Shown here one piece after another: positions 1-8,290 of a DNA stretch of 64,000 nucleotides (its first letter is position 1; every line of letters begins with the position of its first letter). The DNA is from Bradyrhizobium lupini. GTDB lineage: Bacteria > Pseudomonadota > Alphaproteobacteria > Rhizobiales > Xanthobacteraceae. The notes beneath the pieces were generated by a model. That model did no database searches and was not told the origin of the DNA. It saw only the letters and a program-made list of their open reading frames with translations. The position numbers were made by a program, and so were the translations under genes. The stretch covers positions 6,281,001 through 6,345,000 of the forward strand of contig NZ_CP162553.1 of NCBI RefSeq assembly GCF_040939785.1, written 5' to 3'.

Positions 1-201
1 GTGCCGGCAGTTGCAGACTCGTCAGACCGGCTTTGAGCACCCATCCAAGATCGGTCCGATTAACGTGCCAAAGAAGGCGGCGAAATTGGCTGATCTTCGG
101 CTTCTTCGGTGTTTTGACACCTGCATCGATGGTCGTCATATGAGGTTGTCCGATCCCAGTAAAGCAGGTCTCTTTAACCTCGGACCCCCGCTTTTGCTAC
201 C
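1..201. other. No gene recognised at left edge
   Basis: The first 201 bases hold only a short plus-strand reading frame with no recognisable features. The minus-strand flippase gene ends at 202, so this stretch is its 3' flank. I see no clear hairpin terminator, IS end or RNA gene here. Confidence 0.5.
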
Positions 202-1738
202 CTAAAGTGCCGCCGGGGAGGTGCCCTTTCGACTGAAATAGCTCCGTCCCAGTGCGCCAATCATCGCGCGTTGCTTCGCACTCAAGACCATAAAATACTG
301 AGCAACCCATGTGGCAGCGCAAAATGCAACCATAAGCCCTGTGAGGGTGAGCATGTCTTGGTTAGGCACGACCAAAAGGATGGCAGCGAGGGAAAGTCCG
401 CCGACGATGAGTATGGACCAATGGGCGACGATCGCCAGCCAGAAGGCCTTCGAATCTATCTCAAGTTCTCTGACAAAGATCATAAGTTGCCAGGGCACAA
501 TCGCAGCGGTTCCAATGGTCTGACCGAGAATGAACGCCCGCTCTGCGAGGAGATGGACCGTCGCGAGTGTTACCACCGCCCAAATCACCAGATGAATCAT
601 CATCAACATGTTCAATTGACGCTGAACCTTGGTCCGCGTCATGAACAGAGTATTGCCGAAAATGATGTACTGGAACGACATCGTGACCACGAACATAATG
701 CCCATCCAGTAGGCGTAAGGAACGATCTGTGGTCCGATCCACAGCTGCATGATGGCGGGCGATATCACCGCCGCAGCGACAAAGGGGGGCACGGTCACGA
801 TGGGCAGCATCATGATTCCGGCTTCACCAAATTTGTTGAACTGCCCGTGGTTGTTACGCTGATCGAGCCGGCTTACGACCGGCAGCATTGCCGAGATTAG
901 TAAACTCGCGACGACTTTTGCCAGCCGCGGTATTCTGACCAAGGTGTCGTAGATGCCAACGCTCTGCGGCCCGAGATATACACCGATCAGGAATGGCTGG
1001 ATCGGAGCTATGATTCCGCCGATCAACTTACCCTGCATTACCAATATACAACGCGTCATGAGTTCCCGGTTGGCTTCCCTTCCAGGCGGTGACAACTTGA
1101 TTCGCGTGCGTCCGAGAGCAGCGATCGCGGCGATGAGAAGGATCACTGCGCGCAGCAGAGCACTCCCAAGGAAACAGTACGTCACCACTTCGTAGGGTTG
1201 GTCAGATTTCGCCGCGTAAATGGTAGCGCCTACGTAGAGCGAGGTTGTCAAAAATTCGCAAAGTCGCAACAACCCGTAACGTTCGAAGCCCTTGACGATG
1301 CCTTCCCAGACGAGGGCCGGAAAGAGCAAGATGTTGCTCGCGGCCGTCGCTAGCAACATGTTAGTAAAACTTGCGGTGTGGGCCGACCTCGACCTTGAAC
1401 TGGGCGACGATCAGGGGGGCTGCCAACCACATCGCGAGGCTAACGACGATTGCGAGAAGAATGGAGACCGCTGCTAACAAAAGAATTTGGCTGCCGGCCA
1501 GACGCCAGTCCCGGTGCTCCCTGGCGCGTGCCACGACCTGCGTCGTTACCTCTGGCAGACCGAAATCGATGACGCCAATCAGGCCAGACGGCAAGAAAAG
1601 GCGGGTGAGAACGATCAGGCCGAACTCTGCAACGCCCCAGGTGCGAATAATAATCGGGATGACCACAATGCCGAGGATTGCGACAAGACCGAAGACGATC
1701 GCCGATACGAGCGTATTCTGGATGAGGCGCCTCAGCAT
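202..1738 (-). pseudogene. Wzx-like polysaccharide flippase, split by a one-base frameshift
   Basis: Two adjacent minus-strand frames together make one oligosaccharide flippase of about 510 residues, the usual Wzx size. The N-terminal part (1361-1738, 125 aa) starts MLRRLIQNTLVSAIVFG and has the first membrane helices and the GVAEFGL segment typical of these transporters. The C-terminal part (202-1359, 385 aa) supplies the remaining helices. The first frame ends in an out-of-frame tail and stop at 1361. Dropping one base near 1375-1395 joins the frames. The family role is to move lipid-linked sugar repeat units across the inner membrane. It is the last gene of the minus-strand operon starting at 5239, 13 bp after the SDR gene. 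It may be a true pseudogene, a phase-off allele or a sequencing error; both halves lack other lesions. Confidence 0.8.
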
Positions 1739-1751
1739 CGCATAGCTCGTC

Positions 1752-2573
1752 TCACCACGCGGTCAGGCCGCCGTCGACGGCGATGTTCTGTCCGGTGACA
1801 TAGGATGCCGCGTCGGACACCAGGAAAAGCATTGCGCCCACCATCTCGTCCGCGCGGGCCATCCGGCCGAGCGGAATGCGGGCCCCGTAGCGTGCCTTGA
1901 AAGTCTCGTTTTGCCCGCTCTCCACGCCGCCCGGGGTGAGCGTGTTGACGCGAACGCCTTTCGCCGCCCAATAGGTCGCCAGATGCTTGGTCAGTCCGAT
2001 GACGCCGGCCTTGGACGCCGTGTACACCGCGGGCGTATTGATGGCGCGACCGAGATATTCGGAGCCTTCGTAGATGCGCTGGTCGGGCGCCATCAGACCG
2101 TAGATCGAGGCGGTCTGCACGATAGCCCCGTAGCCGCGTTCGGCCATTCGACCGCCGAAGGCCTGGGCGACGTTGAACATGCCGTCGAGATTGACCGCCA
2201 TGATCTCACGCCAGGTCTCCAACGAAAACTTCTCGACGGGTGCGAAGAATGCGTCGACGTCGCGGGTCTTGCTCGCGGCATTGTTGAGCAGGATAGAGAC
2301 CGGTCCGAGGTCGGCTTCGATCGCATCGGCCGTGTTGCGCACGGCGTCGGGCTGGGTGATGTCGCAGCCATAACCCCTGGTGCGGACGGCGTGGCGCGAC
2401 GTGACGTCGGCTGCCGCCGCATCGGTCGCGGCCTGGTCGAGATCGACAATCGCGACATTGGCACCGAACTCGGCGAGGCCCTCGGCGAAGCGACGGCCGA
2501 GGATGCCGCAGCCGCCGGTGACGACGGCAGTGCGGCCGGTGAGATCGAACAGAGCCTTGAAGCTCGTGGTCAT
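1752..2573 (-). CDS. ptmA: PtmA-like short-chain dehydrogenase/reductase
   Basis: This is a 273-residue classical SDR. The Rossmann motif TGGCGILG lies near residues 20-27, NNAAS near 93-97, and the catalytic pair is YTASK; the end NIAVDGGLTAW is typical of the family. The segment LMAPDQRIY before the catalytic Tyr resembles the flagellin-modification protein PtmA of Campylobacter, which takes part in making the amino-sugar precursor of legionaminic acid. It follows a CMP-nonulosonate synthetase by 13 bp, and the order CBS-nucleotidyltransferase, Gfo/Idh, CMP-transferase, SDR matches my recollection of the Campylobacter Cj1329-Cj1332 order. A paralogue lies at 26047-26886. The oxidoreductase class is certain from sequence; the exact substrate is inferred from context. 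Confidence 0.85.
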   Translation of the reverse strand: MTTSFKALFDLTGRTAVVTGGCGILGRRFAEGLAEFGANVAIVDLDQAATDAAAADVTSRHAVRTRGYGCDITQPDAVRNTADAIEADLGPVSILLNNAASKTRDVDAFFAPVEKFSLETWREIMAVNLDGMFNVAQAFGGRMAERGYGAIVQTASIYGLMAPDQRIYEGSEYLGRAINTPAVYTASKAGVIGLTKHLATYWAAKGVRVNTLTPGGVESGQNETFKARYGARIPLGRMARADEMVGAMLFLVSDAASYVTGQNIAVDGGLTAW

Positions 2574-2586
2574 CGCTTAAGCCCCC

Positions 2587-3288
2587 TCAGGCCGGCAGTC
2601 GCTGGCGCAGCAACAGGTCCACCAGCGCAAAGTCGAGATCGGAATCGATGTCGATCGAGCGCTCTTCCGGCATCTCGAACAGGCGTGTGTCCGGATAGAA
2701 GACGGCGGGCTGCGCCAGGAAGGCCTCGACGCGCCAAACGTAGATCGATGCGTTCATGTCGAAGCAGCGCGGCGCATCCTGCCGGCGCGTGATTGGAGGA
2801 TTGGCGGATTTGGAGAGGCCAACGCTGCCATCGGTGCGCTGCTCGACCAGGTTGAAATAGGGCGAGCGGCGTGCAGGCGCGCCGGTGATAACATTGCGGG
2901 CGTCGCTCTCGCGCAGCAGTGCAACCGCACCGGCGATGTCGGAGGCGAGCCTGAGCGGCGAGGTGACGTCGAGATCGACGAAAATCTCGGGCATCTTGCC
3001 CGTTTGTGCGATGGCCTGCTCGAGACAATGGCGGATCGCCGGCAGCTTCGGCGCGGTATCGGTCGCCATCTCATCCGGACGCTTCACCGCGATGTCGGCG
3101 CCTGCCTTCAGCGCGGCCTCGAGCAGAGCTTCAGAATCACTGCTGAAGGCGATCGCGTCGAACAGGCCGGTCTCGCGCGCCTGCTCGATGCTCCACGCGA
3201 GCACGGGCTTGCCCACGAGTTCGCGAGCATTCTTGCCGACGACTCCTTTCGAGCCACCCCGCGCGCAGATCGTGCAGAGCAGAGTCAT
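2587..3288 (-). CDS. legF: CMP-nonulosonate (legionaminate/sialate) synthetase, NeuA/LegF family
   Basis: This 233-residue protein begins MTLLCTICARGGSKGVVGKN, the signature of acylneuraminate cytidylyltransferases (IxARGGSKGxxxKN), which bind CTP. The motifs FVDLDVTSPLR and the late DIDSDLDF (metal/sugar site) are also present, and the length is normal. The enzyme would activate a nonulosonic acid as the CMP-sugar in the cytoplasm. Its ATG overlaps the stop of the upstream Gfo/Idh gene (ATGA at 3285-3288), so the two are translationally coupled. Because LegB, LegC, NeuC and NeuB homologues are encoded close by, legionaminic acid is the most likely substrate. A second, distinct homologue lies at 29260-29949. 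Confidence 0.9.
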   Translation of the reverse strand: MTLLCTICARGGSKGVVGKNARELVGKPVLAWSIEQARETGLFDAIAFSSDSEALLEAALKAGADIAVKRPDEMATDTAPKLPAIRHCLEQAIAQTGKMPEIFVDLDVTSPLRLASDIAGAVALLRESDARNVITGAPARRSPYFNLVEQRTDGSVGLSKSANPPITRRQDAPRCFDMNASIYVWRVEAFLAQPAVFYPDTRLFEMPEERSIDIDSDLDFALVDLLLRQRLPA

Positions 3289-4193
3289 GGCGATATCCAG
3301 GACTTGGTGCGCAGAGCACGCTCGCTGGCGTCGATAAGATGTACGACGCCGAGCGCCTCGGGCAGCGAGCAGGCGGGCCTCGCGCCATGCATCGCCGCGA
3401 CATGCATGTCGCGATAGGTTTGATCGCGCTCGCTGCGTATCTCCGTCCCCTTACCATTGACAACAAGTCGGCTGCCGACGAGATCGGCCTCGATGGTGTC
3501 GTCGTCGACATTGACGCGAATGCGGCGAACGCCCTGACGGTCGAGATAGTCCATGTGGACGTGGACAGATGGTGCCCGCTGCATATCGAGCAGCAGGTCG
3601 AGGTGGTCGTCAACGTCGATATCGCGCGCGCCGGACGCGCCGCCGAGCGCCGCGACGCGATGCCACGGCCCGAACAGCCACAAGAGATAGTCCAGTTCGT
3701 GGCTGAGATCCCGCAGCACGCCGCCTCCGGCCTCAGCCGTGGCGGAAGCGGTCGCACGATGATCGCGGCCGGGCCGCCAGTCCCTGATGTCCTGGCCGAC
3801 ATAGGCGGCGACCGTGATGACTTCGCGCCCGCGCAAGCTTTCGGCGAGCGCGGTCATCACGGGGTGAAAGCGCAGATTGTACCCGACGCTGACATGGGAA
3901 AACGGATATTTCGGCGGCGGCGCCGGCGCTGCGAATAACGGTTTTTCGACAAGGACTTTGCCATGGAAACCGGCCTGCGCGAGCTCTTGCAGGTCGTCTG
4001 CATGGCGCGCAGTCTCGGTGGCGATCACCGCATAGTCGGGATTTGCGCCGGCGATGGCCTGCGCAATGGCCCCGTAGTCGCCGCCTTCGCGGCGGCTGAC
4101 AGTCACGACACGAAGCCCCATCTCTCGCAGGACGCGCGCATGCCTTGTGCCAATCGAGCCGAGGCCGACCACGACGGCGGTTGTCGATGTCAC
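3285..4193 (-). CDS. Gfo/Idh/MocA-family oxidoreductase (PtmF-like position)
   Basis: The start is taken as GTG at 4191-4193, which overlaps the upstream stop as GTGA; this gives 302 residues and places the nucleotide-binding motif VVGLGSIGTRHARVL at the very N-terminus. A longer frame to 4259 would run into the neighbouring gene. The conserved EKPLF (family EKP lysine) and GGGVLRDLSHELDYLLWLFG match the two-domain Gfo/Idh/MocA fold, which oxidises or reduces sugar rings with NAD(P). It lies between a CBS-nucleotidyltransferase and a CMP-sugar synthetase, the position of PtmF in Campylobacter legionaminate clusters. A role in supplying the amino-hexose precursor is inferred from that position. 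Confidence 0.85.
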   Translation of the reverse strand: MTSTTAVVVGLGSIGTRHARVLREMGLRVVTVSRREGGDYGAIAQAIAGANPDYAVIATETARHADDLQELAQAGFHGKVLVEKPLFAAPAPPPKYPFSHVSVGYNLRFHPVMTALAESLRGREVITVAAYVGQDIRDWRPGRDHRATASATAEAGGGVLRDLSHELDYLLWLFGPWHRVAALGGASGARDIDVDDHLDLLLDMQRAPSVHVHMDYLDRQGVRRIRVNVDDDTIEADLVGSRLVVNGKGTEIRSERDQTYRDMHVAAMHGARPACSLPEALGVVHLIDASERALRTKSWISP

Positions 4194-5239
4194 GGGAAGA
4201 CCTCGTGAAATTCCGCATGCGCCTGCTCGAAATCCTCCAGACGACCGATGTCGAGCCAATATTCGCGGATCGGATAGACCGCGACGCGTCCCTCGCCGGC
4301 GATCACGCGCTCCAGCACGGTCGGCATATCGACGCTGACGCCCGGTGCGACATGGCGAAAGACGGAGCTGCCGATCACATAGATGCCAGCACTGACGAAC
4401 CAGCTCTCGGTCGGCTTCTCGCGGATGGCATCGAGAAAGCCCTCCGACGTGGAAACCACGCCATACGGTACGTGCACCTTGTGCTCGCGGACGGCCATCG
4501 TCGCTTCCGCCGGCGTTCCGTGGTGGAACTCGAGAAGAGCCCGGTAGTCTATCGTGGTGAGAATATCGCCGTTGGTGACGATCATCGGCAGAGCCGGTGG
4601 CGTCGGGAAGAGTCCGAGCGCGCCTGCGGTTCCCAGGCGTTCCGTTTCGTGTATGTACTGGATATTGGCGCCGAAGGCGGTGCCGTCGGCAAAGTAATCT
4701 TTGATTGTCTCGGCCTTGTAGTTGACCGAGATGAAAATGTTGCCAAAACCCTGCTGCACGACGTTGCGAACGATCGTCTCGAGCAGCGGCCGGCCGCCGA
4801 CGTTGAGCATCGGCTTCGGCACCTCGCGGGTCAGCGCGCCCAGGCGTTCGCCGAGGCCGCCCGCCATAATCAGCACCGGATTGGGATAGTGGCGCGGTTC
4901 GAGCAATTCATCGAGGGTCTCAACCAAGACCAGATGCCCGCCTTCGTCGACGAGCGGGAGCTGCTTGATCGATTTCTGCCGCATCAGTTGCAGGCGGTCC
5001 TCCCGCGGCAGCGCCGCAGGAGCCGACACTGGCGCACGGCTCATGATGTCGGTCGCAAGTCCGGCGAGAGGGATGCCGCGCAATAGGCCACGCCTCACGT
5101 CACCGTCGGTGACCACGCCCAGAAGGCGATTCTGGTCGTCGAGCACGAGCGCAATCTGGATGCTTCCGCTCTCGATGGCGGCAATGGCCTCGCCCACGGT
5201 CGCCTGCGTTCCAACGACGGCCTTACGCCAGGATTTCAT
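4190..5239 (-). CDS. ptmE: CBS-domain sugar-1-phosphate nucleotidyltransferase, PtmE-like
   Basis: This 349-residue protein has a tandem CBS pair (about residues 8-120, with GVVTDGDVRRGLL typical of CBS) followed by a nucleotidyltransferase domain that starts PVLIMAGGLGERLGAL and continues with PKPMLNVGGRPLLE and VTNGD. The same architecture occurs in Campylobacter PtmE, a glucosamine-1-phosphate guanylyltransferase that starts the GDP-sugar route to legionaminic acid; the product here would be GDP-GlcN or a similar sugar. CBS pairs often sense adenine nucleotides, so activity may be allosterically controlled. It is the first gene of the minus-strand operon, with upstream DNA shared with the divergent neuD gene. 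Confidence 0.87.
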   Translation of the reverse strand: MKSWRKAVVGTQATVGEAIAAIESGSIQIALVLDDQNRLLGVVTDGDVRRGLLRGIPLAGLATDIMSRAPVSAPAALPREDRLQLMRQKSIKQLPLVDEGGHLVLVETLDELLEPRHYPNPVLIMAGGLGERLGALTREVPKPMLNVGGRPLLETIVRNVVQQGFGNIFISVNYKAETIKDYFADGTAFGANIQYIHETERLGTAGALGLFPTPPALPMIVTNGDILTTIDYRALLEFHHGTPAEATMAVREHKVHVPYGVVSTSEGFLDAIREKPTESWFVSAGIYVIGSSVFRHVAPGVSVDMPTVLERVIAGEGRVAVYPIREYWLDIGRLEDFEQAHAEFHEVFP

Positions 5240-5436
5240 GGCAATTCTGCCTCGTATACGCCGGATTTCGGGGCCGCCCGCGGCTTAGGTCTGCTATATC
5301 GCGGCTGCGAGACGCGACGTCAACCCCAACCGCGTTTCCTCGGGGGGTCCGTTAACCTCAGCTTTTCGTGGTTCGAATCAACGGTTTGTAGGCCCGCCGT
5401 CCCGCCGCTAAGGTTGTGCAGCGCAGGGGAATCGGC
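5240..5436. promoter_or_regulatory. Divergent intergenic region between ptmE-like and neuD-like genes
   Basis: These 197 bases separate the minus-strand operon starting at 5239 from the plus-strand acetyltransferase starting at 5437, so promoters in both directions must lie here or very close. I see no strong match to sigma-70 consensus boxes. A Shine-Dalgarno-like AGGGGA at 5425-5430 precedes the ATG at 5437. The call rests on gene arrangement, not on a recognised operator. Confidence 0.4.
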
Positions 5437-6048
5437 ATGGACGATCTCATCATCGTGGGCGGCGGCGAACACGCCTTTATGGTCTACGAGGCGGCGCTGT
5501 TGTCCGGTCGATTCAAGGTAGTCGGGTTCCTCGATCGCCAGCCCGCGACACTGGGCGACGTCAGCTATCTCGGAACCGACGATGCTGCGCCGAACTATCC
5601 GGACGCGGCCTTCGTGATCGGTATCGGAACGATGCAGGCGGGACCCGCACGCCGGCAGATGATCGGCCGCATGCAGGTCAAGCGCTGGGCGACGGTGATT
5701 CATCCGCGCGCGATCGTCTCGCCCTCAGCCGGGATTGGTGCAGGCACTGTCATCATGCCTGGCGCGATCGTCAATGCACGAAGCCGGATTGGCAATCACT
5801 GCATCATCAATTCCGCTGTCGTCGTCGAGCATGACGTACGGATCGGCGACTGTACGCATCTTTCACCGGGAACCGTGGTCGGCGGCGGCGCAGAGATCGG
5901 CGAGAACTGCTTCGTCGGTCTCGGCAGCCGGATCAGGGACCACATCGCGATCGGCAACGACACGCTGATTGCGATGGGATCGGTGGTCATGGCCCCATGC
6001 CCGCCAGGATCTGTCCTTCGCGGCATTCCGGCAAAGCCGCAAGGCTAG
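5437..6048 (+). CDS. neuD: NeuD-family sugar O/N-acetyltransferase (LegH-like)
   Basis: This 203-residue protein begins [19 protein letters not shown], the N-terminal Rossmann-like PglD/NeuD domain, followed by a left-handed beta-helix of hexapeptide repeats from about residue 90 ([31 protein letters not shown]). The catalytic His is likely in VVVEHD, and the last turn carries the GIPAK motif. Such enzymes acetylate amino or hydroxyl groups of sugar intermediates from acetyl-CoA. ATG 5437 is preferred over an in-frame GTG at 5416 because AGGGGA sits just upstream. It is the only plus-strand gene in the legionaminate region, and its stop overlaps the stop of the convergent neuB by 3 bp. LegH function (N-acetylation before LegG) fits but is not proven. 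Confidence 0.87.
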   Translation: MDDLIIVGGGEHAFMVYEAALLSGRFKVVGFLDRQPATLGDVSYLGTDDAAPNYPDAAFVIGIGTMQAGPARRQMIGRMQVKRWATVIHPRAIVSPSAGIGAGTVIMPGAIVNARSRIGNHCIINSAVVVEHDVRIGDCTHLSPGTVVGGGAEIGENCFVGLGSRIRDHIAIGNDTLIAMGSVVMAPCPPGSVLRGIPAKPQG

Positions 6049-7115
6049 ACCGGATCGTCCGGATCGAGCGCGCGCGGCACTGCCGTCCCGATCAGCGACC
6101 AGTACTCGATCGGCGGCCGGCCCGCACCGGGCCGCTTGGTCGTGATATCGGCGGGGCCGATGGTTTCGCCGGCCTTCAGCGCACGCGCCGCCACGATGCT
6201 CTTGCGCGCCACCGGCACGTTCCTGATCTCGGACTCTTTCGGAGCCTTCACGCCGTCGCCGAGCGCACGCTCCACGTTGCGGATGGCCGCAACCATTTGC
6301 TTGAAGTCGTCCGGCTCCAGCGAGGCCGCGTGGTCGGGGCCTGTGGCGTTACGATCCAGCGTCAGGTGCTTTTCGATTGTTGTGGCGCCGAGCGCGACCG
6401 CGGCCACTGAAACCTCGAAGCCATCGGTGTGATCGGAATATCCGACCGGGAGCTGGAACGCGGAGCGCATTGTCGCCATTGCGGCAAGGTTCACATCCGC
6501 TATGGGGCAGGGATATTCGGTCGTGCAGTGGAGCAGGCTGACGTGCCGCGCAAGCGCTGTGCGTGCCGCCGGATCGCGCCACGTCGCGCGGAAGGAGGCA
6601 ATGCCGGGCGGATCGTTGCGCTCGCCGTAGCCATGAGCCAGTACGCCGAGCGCGTCCTCGATCTCGCCGAGCGTTGCCATGCCGGTCGACAGGATCAGCG
6701 TCGCGCCAGCCTTCGCGGCCGCATGCAGCAGCGGCGCATTGGTGAGATCGCCTGATCCGATCTTGATGCGCGGCAGTTTCAGCGACACAAGAAAGGCGAG
6801 CGAGGCGTCGTCGAAAGGCGTCGACAGGAACTCGATGCCGCGCTCCCTGGCGCGCGCGATCAGCGTGTGGTGCGCGGCTTGTGGCAGTTCGAGCCGTTCC
6901 AGCATGGCAAGCTGGCTCTCAGCCGCGTTTGTCGTGCGCTGCTGATACTCAGCCTTCTTCGCCGCACCGCCCGCCAATGCCTTCGCATTGAAGGTCTGGA
7001 ACTTGACGATGTCGGCGCCGGCGTCGGCGGCCGCGTCCACCAGCGCCAGCGCTTTCTCCAGGCTGCCATCATGATTGACGCCGGCTTCCGCGATGATCAG
7101 TGTGTGCGTCGTCAT
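6045..7115 (-). CDS. legI: N,N'-diacetyllegionaminate / nonulosonate synthase, NeuB/LegI family
   Basis: This 356-residue NeuB-family protein condenses phosphoenolpyruvate with an N-acylated hexosamine to give a nine-carbon acid. The TIM-barrel domain starts [18 protein letters not shown] and holds [33 protein letters not shown] and EKHLTLDR, in family order. A C-terminal SAF (antifreeze-like) domain follows from about residue 290 ([15 protein letters not shown]), and the length is standard. It is translationally coupled to NeuC (ATGA at 7112-7115). With LegB, LegC and NeuC encoded upstream in the same direction, the likely substrate is 2,4-diacetamido-2,4,6-trideoxymannose. A very different NeuB fusion is encoded at 29949-31874. 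Confidence 0.92.
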   Translation of the reverse strand: MTTHTLIIAEAGVNHDGSLEKALALVDAAADAGADIVKFQTFNAKALAGGAAKKAEYQQRTTNAAESQLAMLERLELPQAAHHTLIARARERGIEFLSTPFDDASLAFLVSLKLPRIKIGSGDLTNAPLLHAAAKAGATLILSTGMATLGEIEDALGVLAHGYGERNDPPGIASFRATWRDPAARTALARHVSLLHCTTEYPCPIADVNLAAMATMRSAFQLPVGYSDHTDGFEVSVAAVALGATTIEKHLTLDRNATGPDHAASLEPDDFKQMVAAIRNVERALGDGVKAPKESEIRNVPVARKSIVAARALKAGETIGPADITTKRPGAGRPPIEYWSLIGTAVPRALDPDDPV

Positions 7116-8290
7116 GGCCGCGCTCCGCTTGCCGGAAGGTCATAAAAGCCCTTCGCCAGAAGCTGCCTGAAATCGGGGATGCCGGCGACGATGTCGGCAA
7201 ATCGGCGACTGGATTCACCGTCCCCGTAAGGGTTGACGGTGGCTTGACGGCCGCGCTGGAGAGCCGCCGAGATGGCGGCTTCTATCGAATCGCGCTTGGG
7301 CGCTGCGTGAAATACCGATGCCGCTCGTTCACGTCCCTTCTGACGATCGCCGATATCGACCGTGGGAACGCCGAAGGAAGGCGCTTCGAGCACGCCGCTC
7401 GAGGAATTGCCGATCACCAGGTCCACCTGGCTCATCAGGCTGAGGTAGCGGAGCTGTCCGAGCGAGGCGACCGCGATCGTGTTCGGCCGGCCCGCCGCAA
7501 AAGCTTCGATCCGTGCGTTCAACGCGCGGCCCTCGGCATCGGCGTTGGCGAGGGTGAACACGAAACGAAAGCCGGGATCGAGCGCCGACAATGCCGCGAA
7601 CAGCTCGCCCAGTTCGGCCACCGAGCGCCCGGTCTCGACCGTGACGGGGTGGAACGTGATGAGCGCGTTGCGCGCACCGAGCGGCATCCCGATCGCGCGG
7701 CCGATGTCGTCGCGGTCCATCAGGGCGAGATGCTTGATGGCATCGATGCCAACCGAGCCGATGGTGTGAATGCGCGATGGATGCTCGCCGAGCTGTATCA
7801 GCCGCCGCGTCGAGCCCGGGTTGCTGGTGAAATGCAGATGCGACATCTTGCTGATGGCGTGACGGATGGACTCGTCCACTGCGCCCTCAGTGACATCGCC
7901 GCCGAACAAATGCGCCATCGGCAGCCGCATGAACATCGCCGCCTGCGCGGCCGCGAACATCTCGAAGCGGTCGCCGAGGGCGACCACGAGATCCGGTCCT
8001 AGCCGCGTGAAGGCATCGGCAAAGCCGATGACGCCGAGGCCGGCCGATTTCGCGACGCCGGCCCCAGTGTCGCTGCTGAGCAGCGTCTCGATACGCTCGT
8101 CGACCTCGAACCCCTCGTCGCGGATAGCATTGAAGGTATAGCCGAACTCCGGCGCGAGGTGCATGCCGGTGGCGACGAGCTGAAGCGTCAAGCCGGGCGT
8201 CTCGCGGATTGCGCGCATCGGCCAGACCAGCAGCCCGAAATCAGCACGGCTACCGGTAACGAAGCAGATTTTTCGCGCGACGCTATTCAT
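7112..8290 (-). CDS. legG: Hydrolysing UDP/GDP-sugar 2-epimerase, NeuC/LegG family
   Basis: This 392-residue protein has the NeuC/WecB fold. The N-terminus KICFVTGSRADFGLL is the family signature; VALGDRFEMFAAA, HLFGGDVTEGAVDE and the C-terminal GNSSSGVLEAPSFGVPTVDIGDR-type nucleotide-binding segment (split here to GNSSSGVLEAPSFG and PTVDIGDRQKGR) are all present. Members hydrolyse the NDP group and invert C2, giving the free manno-sugar used by NeuB. It overlaps the upstream aminotransferase gene by 8 bp and the downstream synthase gene by 4 bp, so it is tightly coupled to both. Substrate is most likely the 4-acetamido 6-deoxy intermediate of the legionaminate route. Confidence 0.92.
   Translation of the reverse strand: MNSVARKICFVTGSRADFGLLVWPMRAIRETPGLTLQLVATGMHLAPEFGYTFNAIRDEGFEVDERIETLLSSDTGAGVAKSAGLGVIGFADAFTRLGPDLVVALGDRFEMFAAAQAAMFMRLPMAHLFGGDVTEGAVDESIRHAISKMSHLHFTSNPGSTRRLIQLGEHPSRIHTIGSVGIDAIKHLALMDRDDIGRAIGMPLGARNALITFHPVTVETGRSVAELGELFAALSALDPGFRFVFTLANADAEGRALNARIEAFAAGRPNTIAVASLGQLRYLSLMSQVDLVIGNSSSGVLEAPSFGVPTVDIGDRQKGRERAASVFHAAPKRDSIEAAISAALQRGRQATVNPYGDGESSRRFADIVAGIPDFRQLLAKGFYDLPASGARP

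Noticed and set aside
5360..5400. Sequence GTGGTTCGAATCAAC resembling a tRNA T-loop
   Set aside because: No matching acceptor stem, anticodon arm or cloverleaf can be drawn around it, and it lies in the divergent intergenic region before neuD.
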